DNA of 35,413 nt from Bradyrhizobium pachyrhizi (GCF_001189245.1 NZ_LFIQ01000024.1:18901-54313); one strand, 5' to 3'. Counted from the first letter of the stretch, positions 17,561-25,795 are shown. The notes: generated by a model not told the origin, from the sequence alone. Numbers and translations: made by a program.

Positions 17561-17700
17561 GTCGTCCCTGCGAAAGCAGGGACCCATAACCACAAATGCC
17601 AATTGTTGGGCGATGCTGGAACGACGAATCCCTTCAACAAGGTCCGCCGCGGCGTATGGGTCCTGCTCCCGTGCGCAATTGCGCACCAGGCAGGGACGAC
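17561..17700. repeat. Paired REP element with embedded palindrome (copy B)
   Basis: First stem GTCCCTGC-GAAA-GCAGGGAC (17564-17583). The second stem (about 17660-17697) carries the 16-bp perfect palindrome GTGCGCAATTGCGCAC (17671-17686) in its apical part. The organisation matches the element at 16.4 kb, so the embedded palindrome is a recurrent variant rather than a one-off. Confidence 0.7.
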
Positions 17701-18163
17701 GGAGGAGCTGCAAATTCACATCATGATTTCGGGATAATAGAATAATACCCCTGATTTGCCCGACGTGTCAAGGTGCTGGTCGAGCGCCGGCACGTCGCCG
17801 GCTCCTTTGCATGGGGTTGTTTTCGATATTTTGGCAGCGCGCCGTGCGACGGCAGCTGTCCTATCCCGCTGTCGGCCTCGTTCCATGGCTCGATGACGTG
17901 GACACGTCAGTTTCAGAAGCCCGCAAGCGCTATATGCGCTAGCCCTGCCCGCAAGCGGGAAAGGGGGCGCAGTCTTTGTGGGGCTCTCCGCTTCGTTGCA
18001 GTGCAAAAGTCGATTTCGTTTTAGTTCGACCGGTATCCGCACCCGCCCATTCGGGCGGTTGTCACATCTGTGAGGGCTCGGCCGTATAACCGTAGTGCAC
18101 TTGTTCCGCGAGTTGGATTAGGCTCGCGGCCGACAGGTCATTTGGGCAGACCGGAGGAATTTC
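17701..18163. other. Intergenic stretch without recognisable gene
   Basis: About 460 bases upstream of the glutamate-synthase-like gene. It contains a GC hairpin CCGCCC-attc-GGGCGG (18043-18058) and a CCCGCAAGCGGG motif (17948-17959) related to the composite repeats. It presumably includes the promoter of the next gene. I see no protein-like frame with a ribosome-binding site. Confidence 0.5.
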
Positions 18164-19789
18164 ATGGATACAGTGCTGCTTCCGTTCTCGCCGCGTTTCA
18201 TCGTGCTGACGATCTGCGCCGTCGTCACCGCGCTCCTGCTGCTGGTTGGGATTTTCGATCACAAGGTCTTCAAGATCGTCCTGATCCCGCTGATCATCTT
18301 CGGCGCGCTGACATTGCTCGGCATCCGCGACCTCACCCAGAAGAACCACGCGGTGCTGCGCAACTACCCGATCTCGGCGCATGTCCGCTTCCTGCTCGAG
18401 GAAATCCGCCCGGAGATGCGGCAATATTTCTTCGAGAGCGAGAAGGACGGCATGCCGTTCTCCCGCGACACCCGCGCGGTGGTTTACCAGCGTGCCAAGA
18501 TGGTGCTCGACAAGCGGCCGTTCGGCACCCAGGAGGACGTCTATCGCGAGGGCTATGAGTGGATGCACCACTCGGTGGCGCCGAAGCCGAAGGCCGACCA
18601 GAAATTCCGCATCACCGTCGGCGGCCCCGACTGCACCAAGCCGTATTCGGCCTCGGTCTTCAATATCTCGGCGATGAGCTTTGGCGCGCTGAGCCCGAAC
18701 GCGGTGCGGGCGCTCAATGCCGGCGCCAAGAAGGGCGGCTTCGCCCACGACACCGGGGAGGGCGGCGTCAGCCCTTATCACCGCGAGATGGGAGGCGACA
18801 TCATCTGGGAGATCGGCTCCGGCTATTTCGGCTGCCGCAACCGTGACGGCACCTTCAATCCCGACGAGTTCGCACGCGTCGCGGGTGACGATCAGATCAA
18901 GATGGTCGAGCTCAAGATCAGCCAGGGTGCCAAGCCCGGCCATGGCGGCGTGCTGCCGGCGGCGAAGGTTTCCGAGGAGATTTCCAAGATCCGGGGCGTA
19001 CCGATGGGCGAGGACTGCATCTCGCCGGCCTATCACAAGGCGTTCTCGACGCCGCTGCAGATGATGGAATTCGTCGCCCAGATGCGCAAGCTGTCCGGCG
19101 GCAAGCCTGCCGGCTTCAAGATGTGCATCGGCCATCCCTGGGAATTCCTGGCGATCTGCAAGGCGATGCACGAGAGCGGGCTCTATCCCGACTTCATCGT
19201 GGTCGACGGCAATGAGGGCGGCACCGGCGCCGCGCCGCTCGAATTCATGGACCATCTCGGCATGCCGATGCGCGAGGGCGTCAATTTCGTCCACAACGCG
19301 CTGATCGGCATCGGCGCGCGCGATCGCATCAAGATCGGTGCCTCCGGCAAGATCGCGACCGCCTTCGACATGGCGCGCGCGATGGCGATCGGGGCAGACT
19401 GGTGCAATTCGGCGCGCGGCTTCATGTTCGCGCTCGGCTGCATCCAGTCCCTGAGCTGCCACACCGATCGCTGTCCGACCGGCGTCACGTCGCAGGACCC
19501 GATCCGCAACCGCGCGCTCTATGTGCCCGACAAGATCGACCGCGTGTACAACTACCACCACTCGACCCTGCACGCGCTGACCGAGCTGCTCGCCGCTGCC
19601 GGCCTCGAGCACACCAAGGAGCTGCGCCCGATCCACTTCTCGCAGCGAAGTTCGACCACCGAGGTCTCTTCCTTCGCCGAGCTCTATCCGACGCTGCGTC
19701 CCGGCGAACTGCTCGAAGGTACCCAGGACCGCCGCTTCCGCGACGCCTGGGCGATGGCGCGCGCGGATTCGTTCCAGCCGGCGGGGTAG
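18164..19789 (+). CDS. Membrane-anchored FMN-binding glutamate synthase family protein
   Basis: 541 residues. Two hydrophobic helices (about 10-30 and 35-55) anchor the N terminus, followed by the FMN/TIM-barrel glutamate-synthase domain: ISAMSFGALSPNAV, GEGGVSPYH, KISQGAKPGHGGVLP, VVDGNEGGTGAAP, and IGASGKIATAFDMARAMAIGAD. The iron-sulfur motif C-x5-C-x4-C is intact at C426, C432 and C437, as in the [3Fe-4S] site of GltB. The N-terminal glutaminase domain and the C-terminal beta-helix domain of true GltB are missing, so it is not a complete glutamate synthase; the family's reaction is not established. GGAGGAA precedes the ATG. It is transcribed alone and ends at a long inverted repeat. Confidence 0.9.
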   Translation: MDTVLLPFSPRFIVLTICAVVTALLLLVGIFDHKVFKIVLIPLIIFGALTLLGIRDLTQKNHAVLRNYPISAHVRFLLEEIRPEMRQYFFESEKDGMPFSRDTRAVVYQRAKMVLDKRPFGTQEDVYREGYEWMHHSVAPKPKADQKFRITVGGPDCTKPYSASVFNISAMSFGALSPNAVRALNAGAKKGGFAHDTGEGGVSPYHREMGGDIIWEIGSGYFGCRNRDGTFNPDEFARVAGDDQIKMVELKISQGAKPGHGGVLPAAKVSEEISKIRGVPMGEDCISPAYHKAFSTPLQMMEFVAQMRKLSGGKPAGFKMCIGHPWEFLAICKAMHESGLYPDFIVVDGNEGGTGAAPLEFMDHLGMPMREGVNFVHNALIGIGARDRIKIGASGKIATAFDMARAMAIGADWCNSARGFMFALGCIQSLSCHTDRCPTGVTSQDPIRNRALYVPDKIDRVYNYHHSTLHALTELLAAAGLEHTKELRPIHFSQRSSTTEVSSFAELYPTLRPGELLEGTQDRRFRDAWAMARADSFQPAG

Positions 19790-19801
19790 GGGCGGCAAAT
19801 C

Positions 19802-19891
19802 CGTAGCCCGGATGAAGCGCAGCGTAATCCGGGACCACTCTCTGTGCGGATCGACCGATCACGGATTACGCTGCGCTCCATCCGGGCTACG
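19802..19891. terminator. 30-bp inverted repeat between convergent genes (CGTAGCCCGGATG family)
   Basis: Arms 19802-19831 and 19862-19891 match at 29 of 30 positions when one is reverse-complemented, with a 30-base loop. The right arm ends one base before the stop codon of the converging monooxygenase pseudogene. This can act as a bidirectional terminator. A single arm of the same family, slightly diverged, occurs at the right end of the window. Confidence 0.65.
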
Positions 19892-19892
19892 C

Positions 19893-21367
19893 TCACGACG
19901 TACCAGCGGACGCGCCGAACCATTTGGTCAGCGCATCGGTTAGGCCGGCCTGCGTTCGCTCGCCAACCCACGCCACGTAGCCATCGGGCCGCACCAGCAC
20001 CGCGGTCGGGGCCGAAACCGTTTCGTGCGCGGGAAGCTCCCATGCGCCGCGATACTCGGTATCGACCAGCTGAACCCGGTCGGTCCATCCCGCGATGGCG
20101 ATGCCGCCGGGCGCGCCGAAATTCAGCAGCACCGGCCGAGCCCGGTGCAGCAGCGTGAAGACCTGCATCGGGCCGTCGGCGGTGACCAGATCGAGATCGG
20201 GCATGCGGCGTCCGAGCAGCGGATGGCCGTCGCCAAGATCGTAGTGAAGATCGAGGCCGGACATCATCGCGGCAAAGCTTCTGCGCGGCTCGTCCATGCG
20301 CAGCAGGCCGGAGACGATCTCGTTCAGCGCCCTGGTGCGCGGATCGGTGCGGTTGAGCGCGACATGCGCCATGGTGTTGCGCAGCACGCGGGCCGCCACC
20401 GGATGCCGTTCGGCTTCGTAGGTGTCGAGCAGGCTGTCCGGCGCGATCTGCTTGACCACCTGGGCCAGCTTCCAGCCCAGGTTCACCGCGTCCTGCACGC
20501 CGATATTGAGGCCTTGGCCGCCCATCGGCGGATGCACATGGGCGGCATCGCCGGCCAGCAGCACGCGCTGTTTGCGGTAGGTCACGGCCTGCCGGGTCAT
20601 GTCGGTGAAGCGCGAGATCCAGACAGGACTGTGGATGCCGAAATCGGTGCCGTACGCGGCGACCCTGCCTCGCTGACGTCGCGCAAGGTCGGCTCCCGGT
20701 CGGTGCCGAGTTGCCGCTCGGTCAGCACCAGCCGCACCCGCCCGCCATCTTCCGCCTTGCCGATCGCTGAGGTGCCGGTGTCGTGCCGGCGAAAGCCCCA
20801 TTCCGGTTCGCCCGCCATCTCGGCCTCGGCGATCAGCCAGCTCGTGGTCGGATCCCACCCGGCGAATTCGATGCCCGCCGCTTTGCGGACGAGACTCCGG
20901 CCGCCGTCGCAGCCGACGAGATATTGTGCCCGGAGCAATTGGCCATCCGACAGTTCGACTTCGACGCCGCCGTCGTCCTGCGTGAAGCCGATCACGTCGC
21001 GCGCGCGATAGGTCTGCACCACCAGTTCGCCAACCCATTCGCCGAGCAGGCGCTCGATATGGTTCTGCCGGAGCCCCAGCGTGAAATTGCGCCGGGTCGG
21101 AAAGTCGGTGATCTCAAGCGGAACCAGATGAGAATGGAACAGCACCGCCGGATGGCGCGTTCCCAGCGCGACGAAGCGGTCGCCGATGCCGCGCTGATCG
21201 AGCACCTCGATGGTGCGCGCGTGCAGGCCGCCGGCGCGCGCACCGATCAGGTCCTCCCTCGCGCGCCGCTCGACAATCGCAACATCTATTCCCGCCAGCG
21301 CCAACTCGCCCGCCAGCATCAGCCCGGTCGGACCTCCGCCGGCAATCACGACAGCATGTTCCCGCAT
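19893..21367 (-). pseudogene. Rifampicin-monooxygenase-like FAD hydroxylase, frameshifted
   Basis: A PheA/TfdB-type flavoprotein hydroxylase split by a single missing base. The N-terminal frame starts at 21365-21367 behind GGAGGAG and holds the FAD motif VVIAGGGPTGLMLAGEL, LVGCDGGRS and LVLTERQLG up to DVSEA. The C-terminal frame then continues with AAYGTDFGIHSPVW, the second FAD motif VLLAGDAAHVHPPMGGQGLN and a thioredoxin-like C-terminal domain (AVLVRPDGYVAWVG). The switch lies at 20664-20668, where five bases stand in place of six. Adding one base gives 1476 nt, exactly 492 codons, the usual size for Rox-like enzymes. If the deletion is real, the product stops 256 residues in and is inactive. 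All catalytic motifs are otherwise intact, so either a very recent mutation or a sequencing error fits. Confidence 0.85.
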
Positions 21368-21411
21368 CCCACACTCCTCCGTTCGATTGGGCGCGCGTTC
21401 TACGGGATGAT

Positions 21412-21434
21412 CCCGGGCTTGCGGCAAGCCCGGG
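21412..21434. terminator. GC hairpin upstream of the Rox-like gene
   Basis: A perfect 10-bp stem, CCCGGGCTTG and CAAGCCCGGG, with a 3-base loop. It lies between the porin (upstream on the minus strand) and the broken monooxygenase. It could be part of the porin's transcription stop or a repeat-family member; there is no T-run. Confidence 0.45.
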
Positions 21435-21525
21435 GGGTCTACATATATCTGAGTGGGGAGAGAGCGTTTGCTCTATCGAACCACCTCCGAGACATCATTG
21501 AGAAGAACGGCGCGGCAAATTTGCT

Positions 21526-21551
21526 GTCGTCCCGGCTTTCGCCGGGACGAC
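21526..21551. repeat. REP-like palindrome (TTTC-loop type)
   Basis: A perfect 11-bp stem, GTCGTCCCGGC and GCCGGGACGAC, with loop TTTC, 18 bases downstream of the porin stop codon on the minus strand. It has the same core as the element at 65-84. Confidence 0.75.
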
Positions 21552-21568
21552 GTTGGAAGATGGCGCGT

Positions 21569-23557
21569 TCAGAACTCGCCGTGGATGCGGCCGGAGAAGA
21601 TGTGCACCGGGCCGCGGTCGGCGTTGTAGGCGGGGTTGGTGATGAACTGATAGTCCGCGGTCAGCGTCAGGTTCTTGTTCACCTGATAGGCGTAGTAGGT
21701 CTCGAAGATTCGCTCCGGGCTGTAGTTCAGCGCGCCGTCGCCGATCAGCAGACCGAGGCCGCCGGCGGCAAGATAGTCGCGATGCGCTGATGACAGCCCG
21801 TTGATCGCGCCACCGATGCCGATCGTGTCGTTCGCCCGTCCCCACCTGCTGCCCTTGATCGACAGGCCGCCCGAGACGCTGCGATCGACATCGGTGAACG
21901 ACAGGATTTCGTTCTGACCGTCGTTCCAGCTGAGGCGGCCGAACAGGCCGACATCCTTTGCGATCTGCTGCTCGCCGTTCAGATAGAAGCCGTATTTCAG
22001 ATTGTCCTTGCGGATGCCGGCCATCACGTCGTTGATGTCGAGCCCCGGATTGGCATCCTCGATGGCGAGCGCCTGGCGATAATTGCCGGTGTTGCCGCGG
22101 TTGCCGAACACGCCGACGCGCAGCTTGCCGGGCTGGTCGAAGATCGAATAGCGGCCCTCGAATTCCACCACGGCGCCGCCGGTGTCGAACACCAGAACGT
22201 CGCTGTTCGGTGCGTTCGGCACCTGGAACACGCCGGCGCGCACCGCCCAATCCTTGCGGTTGAGCTCGACCACCGCGCCGCGGGTATAGCCGGGCAGGTC
22301 GGCCGGGAAGTCGTAGGCGGCGGACGCCCACATCGCCCAGTTCATGAAATCGGCGCGCGGGTCCTTGGCGTAGGAATTGCCGTCGAAGAAATCGCCGACC
22401 GCAAAGCGCCCGACCACGAGCGTGAGCCGGTCGATGTCACGCTTGCCGGCGATCTGGTTGGGGCCGTCGGCGACGTCTTCCTGCTCGCCGCCGAAGCCGA
22501 AGGTCTGCTTGAAGTAGTAGCGCTGCGGCCGGATTTTCGGGAACGGCGCGCCGGCCTTCTGCGCTTCGCCGTTCGAGAAGCCGGCAAGGCCGAGCGTGCC
22601 GTTGAGGCCAAAGCCCTGCGCGGTTTCCGGGTTGAAGTAGAACTCGCCGCCTTCCCAGAGCCGCACGCCGAGGAACGCCGTCGTGGTCCAGGTCTGCTGC
22701 AACTGCCCCGCGCCGGGAAGGCTGTTGGTGCCGGCATAGGGCGAACGGAAGGACGGATAGGTCTGCGGCAGCAGCGTCGTCTGGCCGTGCACGCTCCAGT
22801 CGCTCGATTCAGGCAGCGCGGTGCGCGTCGGCGTCGCCGACCATGGCGAGTCGCCGAACTGATAGTTGAGGCCGAATTTCAGCAAATGAATACGCGGGTC
22901 GATGCTGACGCCGGGCATGCCGAAATCATTGAGGCCGAGCGTGCGGCGCGACAGGTCGACATAGTCGTATTCGACCTTGGCGGTCCAATTGCCGCTCACC
23001 GCAAATTCGGCGCCGGCGCCGACGGTCCAGCCGGTCTGGTACTGGCCGGGCTCCGAGATCACCTCGCCCGCGGCGTCGTTGATCCGAACCTGGCTGTGGC
23101 CCCAGGCGAAGCCGCCGGTCACGTAAGGCATCCAGGTACCGAAAGAGTAGCCGGCGCGGCCGCGCAGCGTGCCGACATAGTCGATCGACGAATTGAAGGG
23201 ACCGAGCACTCGCCGCGGCAGGTCGGTCGGGCCGGTGAAGGTCGCATCCGCCTCGACGCCGAGCACGAAGCGGTTGGCGAATTCCTTGTTGTATCCGACC
23301 TGGAAGCCGCCGATCCCGCCGGTGATGGTGGGCGGAAAGAACACGCCCTGTTCCAGGATCGGGTTGGTGCCGGGACCCAGCGTGCCGTCGCCATAGCCGA
23401 CATGGGCGCCCACATAGAACCCGGTCCAGCTGTAGACCGCCCTGGCGGCGGGGGATTTGAGCGCCAGATCGGCCGCGGTCGCCGGCGCGCCGAAGGTTGC
23501 CGCACCGAGCGCTGCGCCGGCGGCGATCTGGACCCGGAAGAGGCGGACGCAGGTCAT
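21569..23557 (-). CDS. Two-barrel outer-membrane protein: OmpA/Omp25-like barrel fused to OprB-type carbohydrate porin
   Basis: 662 residues after choosing the ATG at 23555-23557, which begins a signal peptide ending near TAADLALK. The first part (about residues 40-240) is an eight-strand-type barrel: YSWTGFYVGAHVGYG, GGFQVGYNKEFANRFVLGVEAD, GRAGYSFGTWMPYVTGGFAWG, and WTAKVEYDYVDL ending in LKFGLNYQF. The second part (about 265-662) is an OprB/carbohydrate-selective porin: QTWTTTAFLGVRLWEGGEFYFNPE, GFGLNGTLGLAGFSNGEAQK, TLVVGRFAVGDFFDGNSYAKDPR, and NLTLTADYQFITNPAYNADRGPV, ending in the aromatic residue F. Either part would be a complete porin-class protein alone. A Fur/Mur-type palindrome lies about 160 bases upstream. 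The substrate (a sugar or small solute) is inferred from the family only. Confidence 0.9.
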   Translation of the reverse strand: MTCVRLFRVQIAAGAALGAATFGAPATAADLALKSPAARAVYSWTGFYVGAHVGYGDGTLGPGTNPILEQGVFFPPTITGGIGGFQVGYNKEFANRFVLGVEADATFTGPTDLPRRVLGPFNSSIDYVGTLRGRAGYSFGTWMPYVTGGFAWGHSQVRINDAAGEVISEPGQYQTGWTVGAGAEFAVSGNWTAKVEYDYVDLSRRTLGLNDFGMPGVSIDPRIHLLKFGLNYQFGDSPWSATPTRTALPESSDWSVHGQTTLLPQTYPSFRSPYAGTNSLPGAGQLQQTWTTTAFLGVRLWEGGEFYFNPETAQGFGLNGTLGLAGFSNGEAQKAGAPFPKIRPQRYYFKQTFGFGGEQEDVADGPNQIAGKRDIDRLTLVVGRFAVGDFFDGNSYAKDPRADFMNWAMWASAAYDFPADLPGYTRGAVVELNRKDWAVRAGVFQVPNAPNSDVLVFDTGGAVVEFEGRYSIFDQPGKLRVGVFGNRGNTGNYRQALAIEDANPGLDINDVMAGIRKDNLKYGFYLNGEQQIAKDVGLFGRLSWNDGQNEILSFTDVDRSVSGGLSIKGSRWGRANDTIGIGGAINGLSSAHRDYLAAGGLGLLIGDGALNYSPERIFETYYAYQVNKNLTLTADYQFITNPAYNADRGPVHIFSGRIHGEF

Positions 23558-23716
23558 GACGCGGCTTTCCGCGAACGAGTGGCGGTTTCGCCCGGCATCA
23601 CTGCAGATTTGGTGGCCGCTTGCCACCCGAGATTTGAAATCATCGCCCGCCGTCCCCGGTCCGATCTGTGTCGTCCCATCCAAAGCCAGATCAGCACCTA
23701 GCATCCCCTGCTTCTT

Positions 23717-23735
23717 ATTGCAAATCATTCGCAAT
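23717..23735. promoter_or_regulatory. Fur/Mur-like box upstream of the porin
   Basis: The 19-bp sequence ATTGCAAATCATTCGCAAT is symmetric in 16 of 18 non-central positions around its centre. It resembles the GCAAAT-n-ATTTGC dyads bound by Fur-family iron or manganese regulators in proteobacteria. It stands 160-178 bases before the porin start and downstream of the Nramp gene, so the porin is the likely target. Confidence 0.45.
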
Positions 23736-23867
23736 AGCAACTGAGGCGCGCCCGATACCGTTCCGATTTGCACGCCACCGTGACAGTCACGTAACAGCGC
23801 GAGGCGGCAGGCCACGTCGGCGGCGATCGGCCGCGTGTCCGTGGCAAACCGGTCGCGACCCGACCGT

Positions 23868-24068
23868 TCAATCGATGCCGCCATTGTCCTCGTGCTTTGT
23901 GTTGATGAATGCCGGCTGCGATGCCCTGCCGAGCACGACCCGCGCGCCGGCCCGTTCGATACATCGCGCCATCGACAGCGCCGTCCGCAGCCCGGCGTTT
24001 GAGATAGTGCGGTTCCGGTGGAGCGCGGCCGCGCCGCGCAGGATGGCGCTCGCCAGCCTGAGCAGCAC
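23868..24068 (-). CDS. Doubtful small basic protein downstream of Nramp
   Basis: 66 residues with a GTG start and GGAG five bases upstream, beginning 33 bases after the Nramp stop. The N-terminal part is mildly hydrophobic and basic (MLLRLASAILRGAAALHRNR); the rest is unremarkable. No family is recognised. It could be a co-transcribed small gene or chance coding potential in GC-rich DNA. Confidence 0.22.
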   Translation of the reverse strand: MLLRLASAILRGAAALHRNRTISNAGLRTALSMARCIERAGARVVLGRASQPAFINTKHEDNGGID

Positions 24069-24101
24069 GATCGCTCCATCGCCGGCCGCGACTGCGCGCG
24101 G

Positions 24102-25745
24102 TCACGCTCCCACCGTGGCGAGCTGGACGATCCGCAGCAGCACGAGGCCGGCGGCGACGACGAGATAGCCGCGCAGCACGATCATCCAGATCCGGCTCAG
24201 CGGGCTGAGCCGCGCCGGTGGCAGCCGGTCGAGCGGCGGCATCCGCCAGCTGTCGGGGTCGACCAGCGAGGGCTTGCGTTTGAAGCGGAACGACGCGTTG
24301 CGGCGCGACGACAACTCGTACAGCTTGACGGCCGCCGTGATCGCGAGCGCAAGCACGCTGCCGCCGATCAGGATGCCGATGATCCACGTCTCGCCGAGAT
24401 CGGGGAACAGCACCGCGGCGGTCAGGATCACCGACAGCATCACCAGCCCCGCGACTACCGCGCCGGTGAACAGGTTCAGCCTGACGGAATTGACCCAGGG
24501 CCCGAGGATGTGGCGGTCGTTGCACAGCAGCAGCAGGAACACGGTCGCGCTCGGCAGCAGCACGCCGGCCAGCGTCTGCACCGCGTTGGTCAATAGTCCG
24601 AGCGGCGTGCCCGGCGTCAGCACCAGCACCGCCGCGAGCACGATCAGGCCGCAATAGACGCTGTAGAAGCCCTTCGCGTCCCACGGCTTGCGGTGCAGCG
24701 AGTGCTTGACCGCGAACACGTCGCCGATCGCATAGGCGGTCGCGAGGGAGACCGCCGCAGCACCGATGATGCAGGCATCGAGCAGCGCAAGGGCGAACAG
24801 CACCGCCGGCAGCCGGCCGGCATATGTCTCGAGGCCGACCGCGGTCCCCAGCGCGTCGGTGTAATTGCCGAATTCGGGCTTTCCTGCGAACACTGCCGCG
24901 CAGAACGAGATCATCGCGACGGCACCGACTACCACCAGCACGATGCCGATGCACAGATCCAGCCGCTCATAGCGGATGAAACGCGGCGTGATCCGCTTGT
25001 CGACGATGTAGCTCTGCTGGAAGAACAATTGCCACGGCGCCACCGTGGTGCCGACGATGGCGACGATCAAGAGCATCACCTCGCTGAGCTTGGCGTCCTG
25101 CGGCATCTTCGGCACGAAGAAGTCGGAGGCGATCTGCCCGATCGGCGGATGCGCCATCAGGATCACGGGCACCAGCAGCAGGCTACCGGCGACCAGCACG
25201 ATGCCGAAGCGTTCGAAGCGGCGGAAGTTGCCGGTCGAGACCGCCAGCATCACGATAGCAGCCGAGGCCAACACGCCCCAGAACCGCGAGACGCCGAGGA
25301 AATGAAGCGCGAGCGTGATGCCGATGAACTCGGTGACGATGGTCAGCGCGTTCAATACCAAGAGGTCGATGACGCTGAAGGCGCCCCAGAACTTGCCGAA
25401 GCGCTCGAAGATCAGCCGCGCATGGCCGACCCCGGTGACCGCGCCGAGCCGCACTACCATCTCCTGGTTGACGTACAGCACGGGGATCAGCAGCAGCAGC
25501 GTCCACAGCAGCGTGGTGCCGTAATTCTGTCCGGCCTGGGTATAGGTGCCGAACGCGCCGGCGTCGTTGTCGCCGACCATCACGATCAGGCCGGGGCCGA
25601 CGATCGCCAGCAGTGTCTTCAGCCGGGCCAGCAAGGTCGCGCGCGGCGCGGTGTCGTCGCGAGCGATGCTGCCGAGCGCGCCGTGGATGTCGCCGGCATG
25701 CGCGCTATCGAGAATGGCGGTTTGTGTGGTCTTGCTTTCGGTCAT
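24102..25745 (-). CDS. Nramp-family divalent metal transporter, atypical metal site (NRMT-like)
   Basis: 547 residues with about eleven transmembrane helices and a LeuT-like fold. The TM1 motif that is DPGN in classical Mn/Fe transporters reads DAGA here (residues 61-64, in MVGDNDAGAFG). The TM6 motif MPH reads APW (236-238, in GTTVAPWQLFFQQ). The soft methionine ligand that favours transition metals is therefore missing, as in the Nramp-related magnesium transporters described for bacteria. Mg2+ or broadened Mn2+/Mg2+ uptake is thus likelier than classical MntH activity; this is inference from motif comparison. The Shine-Dalgarno sequence (GAGGAG, 25753-25758) is buried in a leader stem, preceded by a small leader ORF. 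The gene lies upstream of the porin on the same strand. Confidence 0.9.
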   Translation of the reverse strand: MTESKTTQTAILDSAHAGDIHGALGSIARDDTAPRATLLARLKTLLAIVGPGLIVMVGDNDAGAFGTYTQAGQNYGTTLLWTLLLLIPVLYVNQEMVVRLGAVTGVGHARLIFERFGKFWGAFSVIDLLVLNALTIVTEFIGITLALHFLGVSRFWGVLASAAIVMLAVSTGNFRRFERFGIVLVAGSLLLVPVILMAHPPIGQIASDFFVPKMPQDAKLSEVMLLIVAIVGTTVAPWQLFFQQSYIVDKRITPRFIRYERLDLCIGIVLVVVGAVAMISFCAAVFAGKPEFGNYTDALGTAVGLETYAGRLPAVLFALALLDACIIGAAAVSLATAYAIGDVFAVKHSLHRKPWDAKGFYSVYCGLIVLAAVLVLTPGTPLGLLTNAVQTLAGVLLPSATVFLLLLCNDRHILGPWVNSVRLNLFTGAVVAGLVMLSVILTAAVLFPDLGETWIIGILIGGSVLALAITAAVKLYELSSRRNASFRFKRKPSLVDPDSWRMPPLDRLPPARLSPLSRIWMIVLRGYLVVAAGLVLLRIVQLATVGA

Positions 25746-25750
25746 TTCGC

Positions 25751-25785
25751 GTCTCCTCGCCGCCTTTCGGCACGGCGGGAGGGAC
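25751..25785 (-). promoter_or_regulatory. Leader hairpin sequestering the Nramp Shine-Dalgarno sequence
   Basis: On the minus strand GTC-CCTC-CCGCC pairs with GGCGG-(C)-GAGG-(A)-GAC: twelve base pairs with two single-base bulges on the 3' side and a nine-base loop. The 3' arm contains GAGGAG, the ribosome-binding sequence seven bases before the Nramp ATG. Folding would block initiation; opening by translation of the upstream ORF, an ion or a protein would permit it. Confidence 0.5.
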
Positions 25786-25795
25786 GCGGGCGTCG

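Larger units (their letters stand above)
23558..24101. other. Intergenic region between Nramp and porin genes
   Basis: About 540 bases, all upstream of the porin on the minus strand. The porin-proximal part (23640-23760) is less GC-rich and carries the metal-regulator-like palindrome and presumably the promoter. The Nramp-proximal part contains one weak small reading frame (23868-24068). Nothing else is recognisable. Confidence 0.4.

Noticed and set aside
16401..17700. Repeated palindromes considered as a CRISPR array
   Set aside because: Repeats are not evenly spaced, are palindromic REP stems with different orientations, and no cas genes are present.
17773..18024. 83-codon plus-strand frame upstream of the glutamate-synthase-like gene
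   Set aside because: No ribosome-binding site, no homology I can see, and it overlaps repeat-derived sequence.
18062..19798. Long minus-strand frame opposite the glutamate-synthase-like gene
   Set aside because: Mirror of a strongly supported gene; no motif, no ribosome-binding site.
21495..22331. Minus-strand frame ending in a VVPAKAGT-type peptide
   Set aside because: That peptide is the translation of a REP stem running off an out-of-frame part of the porin, not a protein feature.
22787..23701. 304-codon plus-strand frame opposite the porin
   Set aside because: No recognisable domain; the beta-barrel protein on the minus strand has signal peptide and family motifs.
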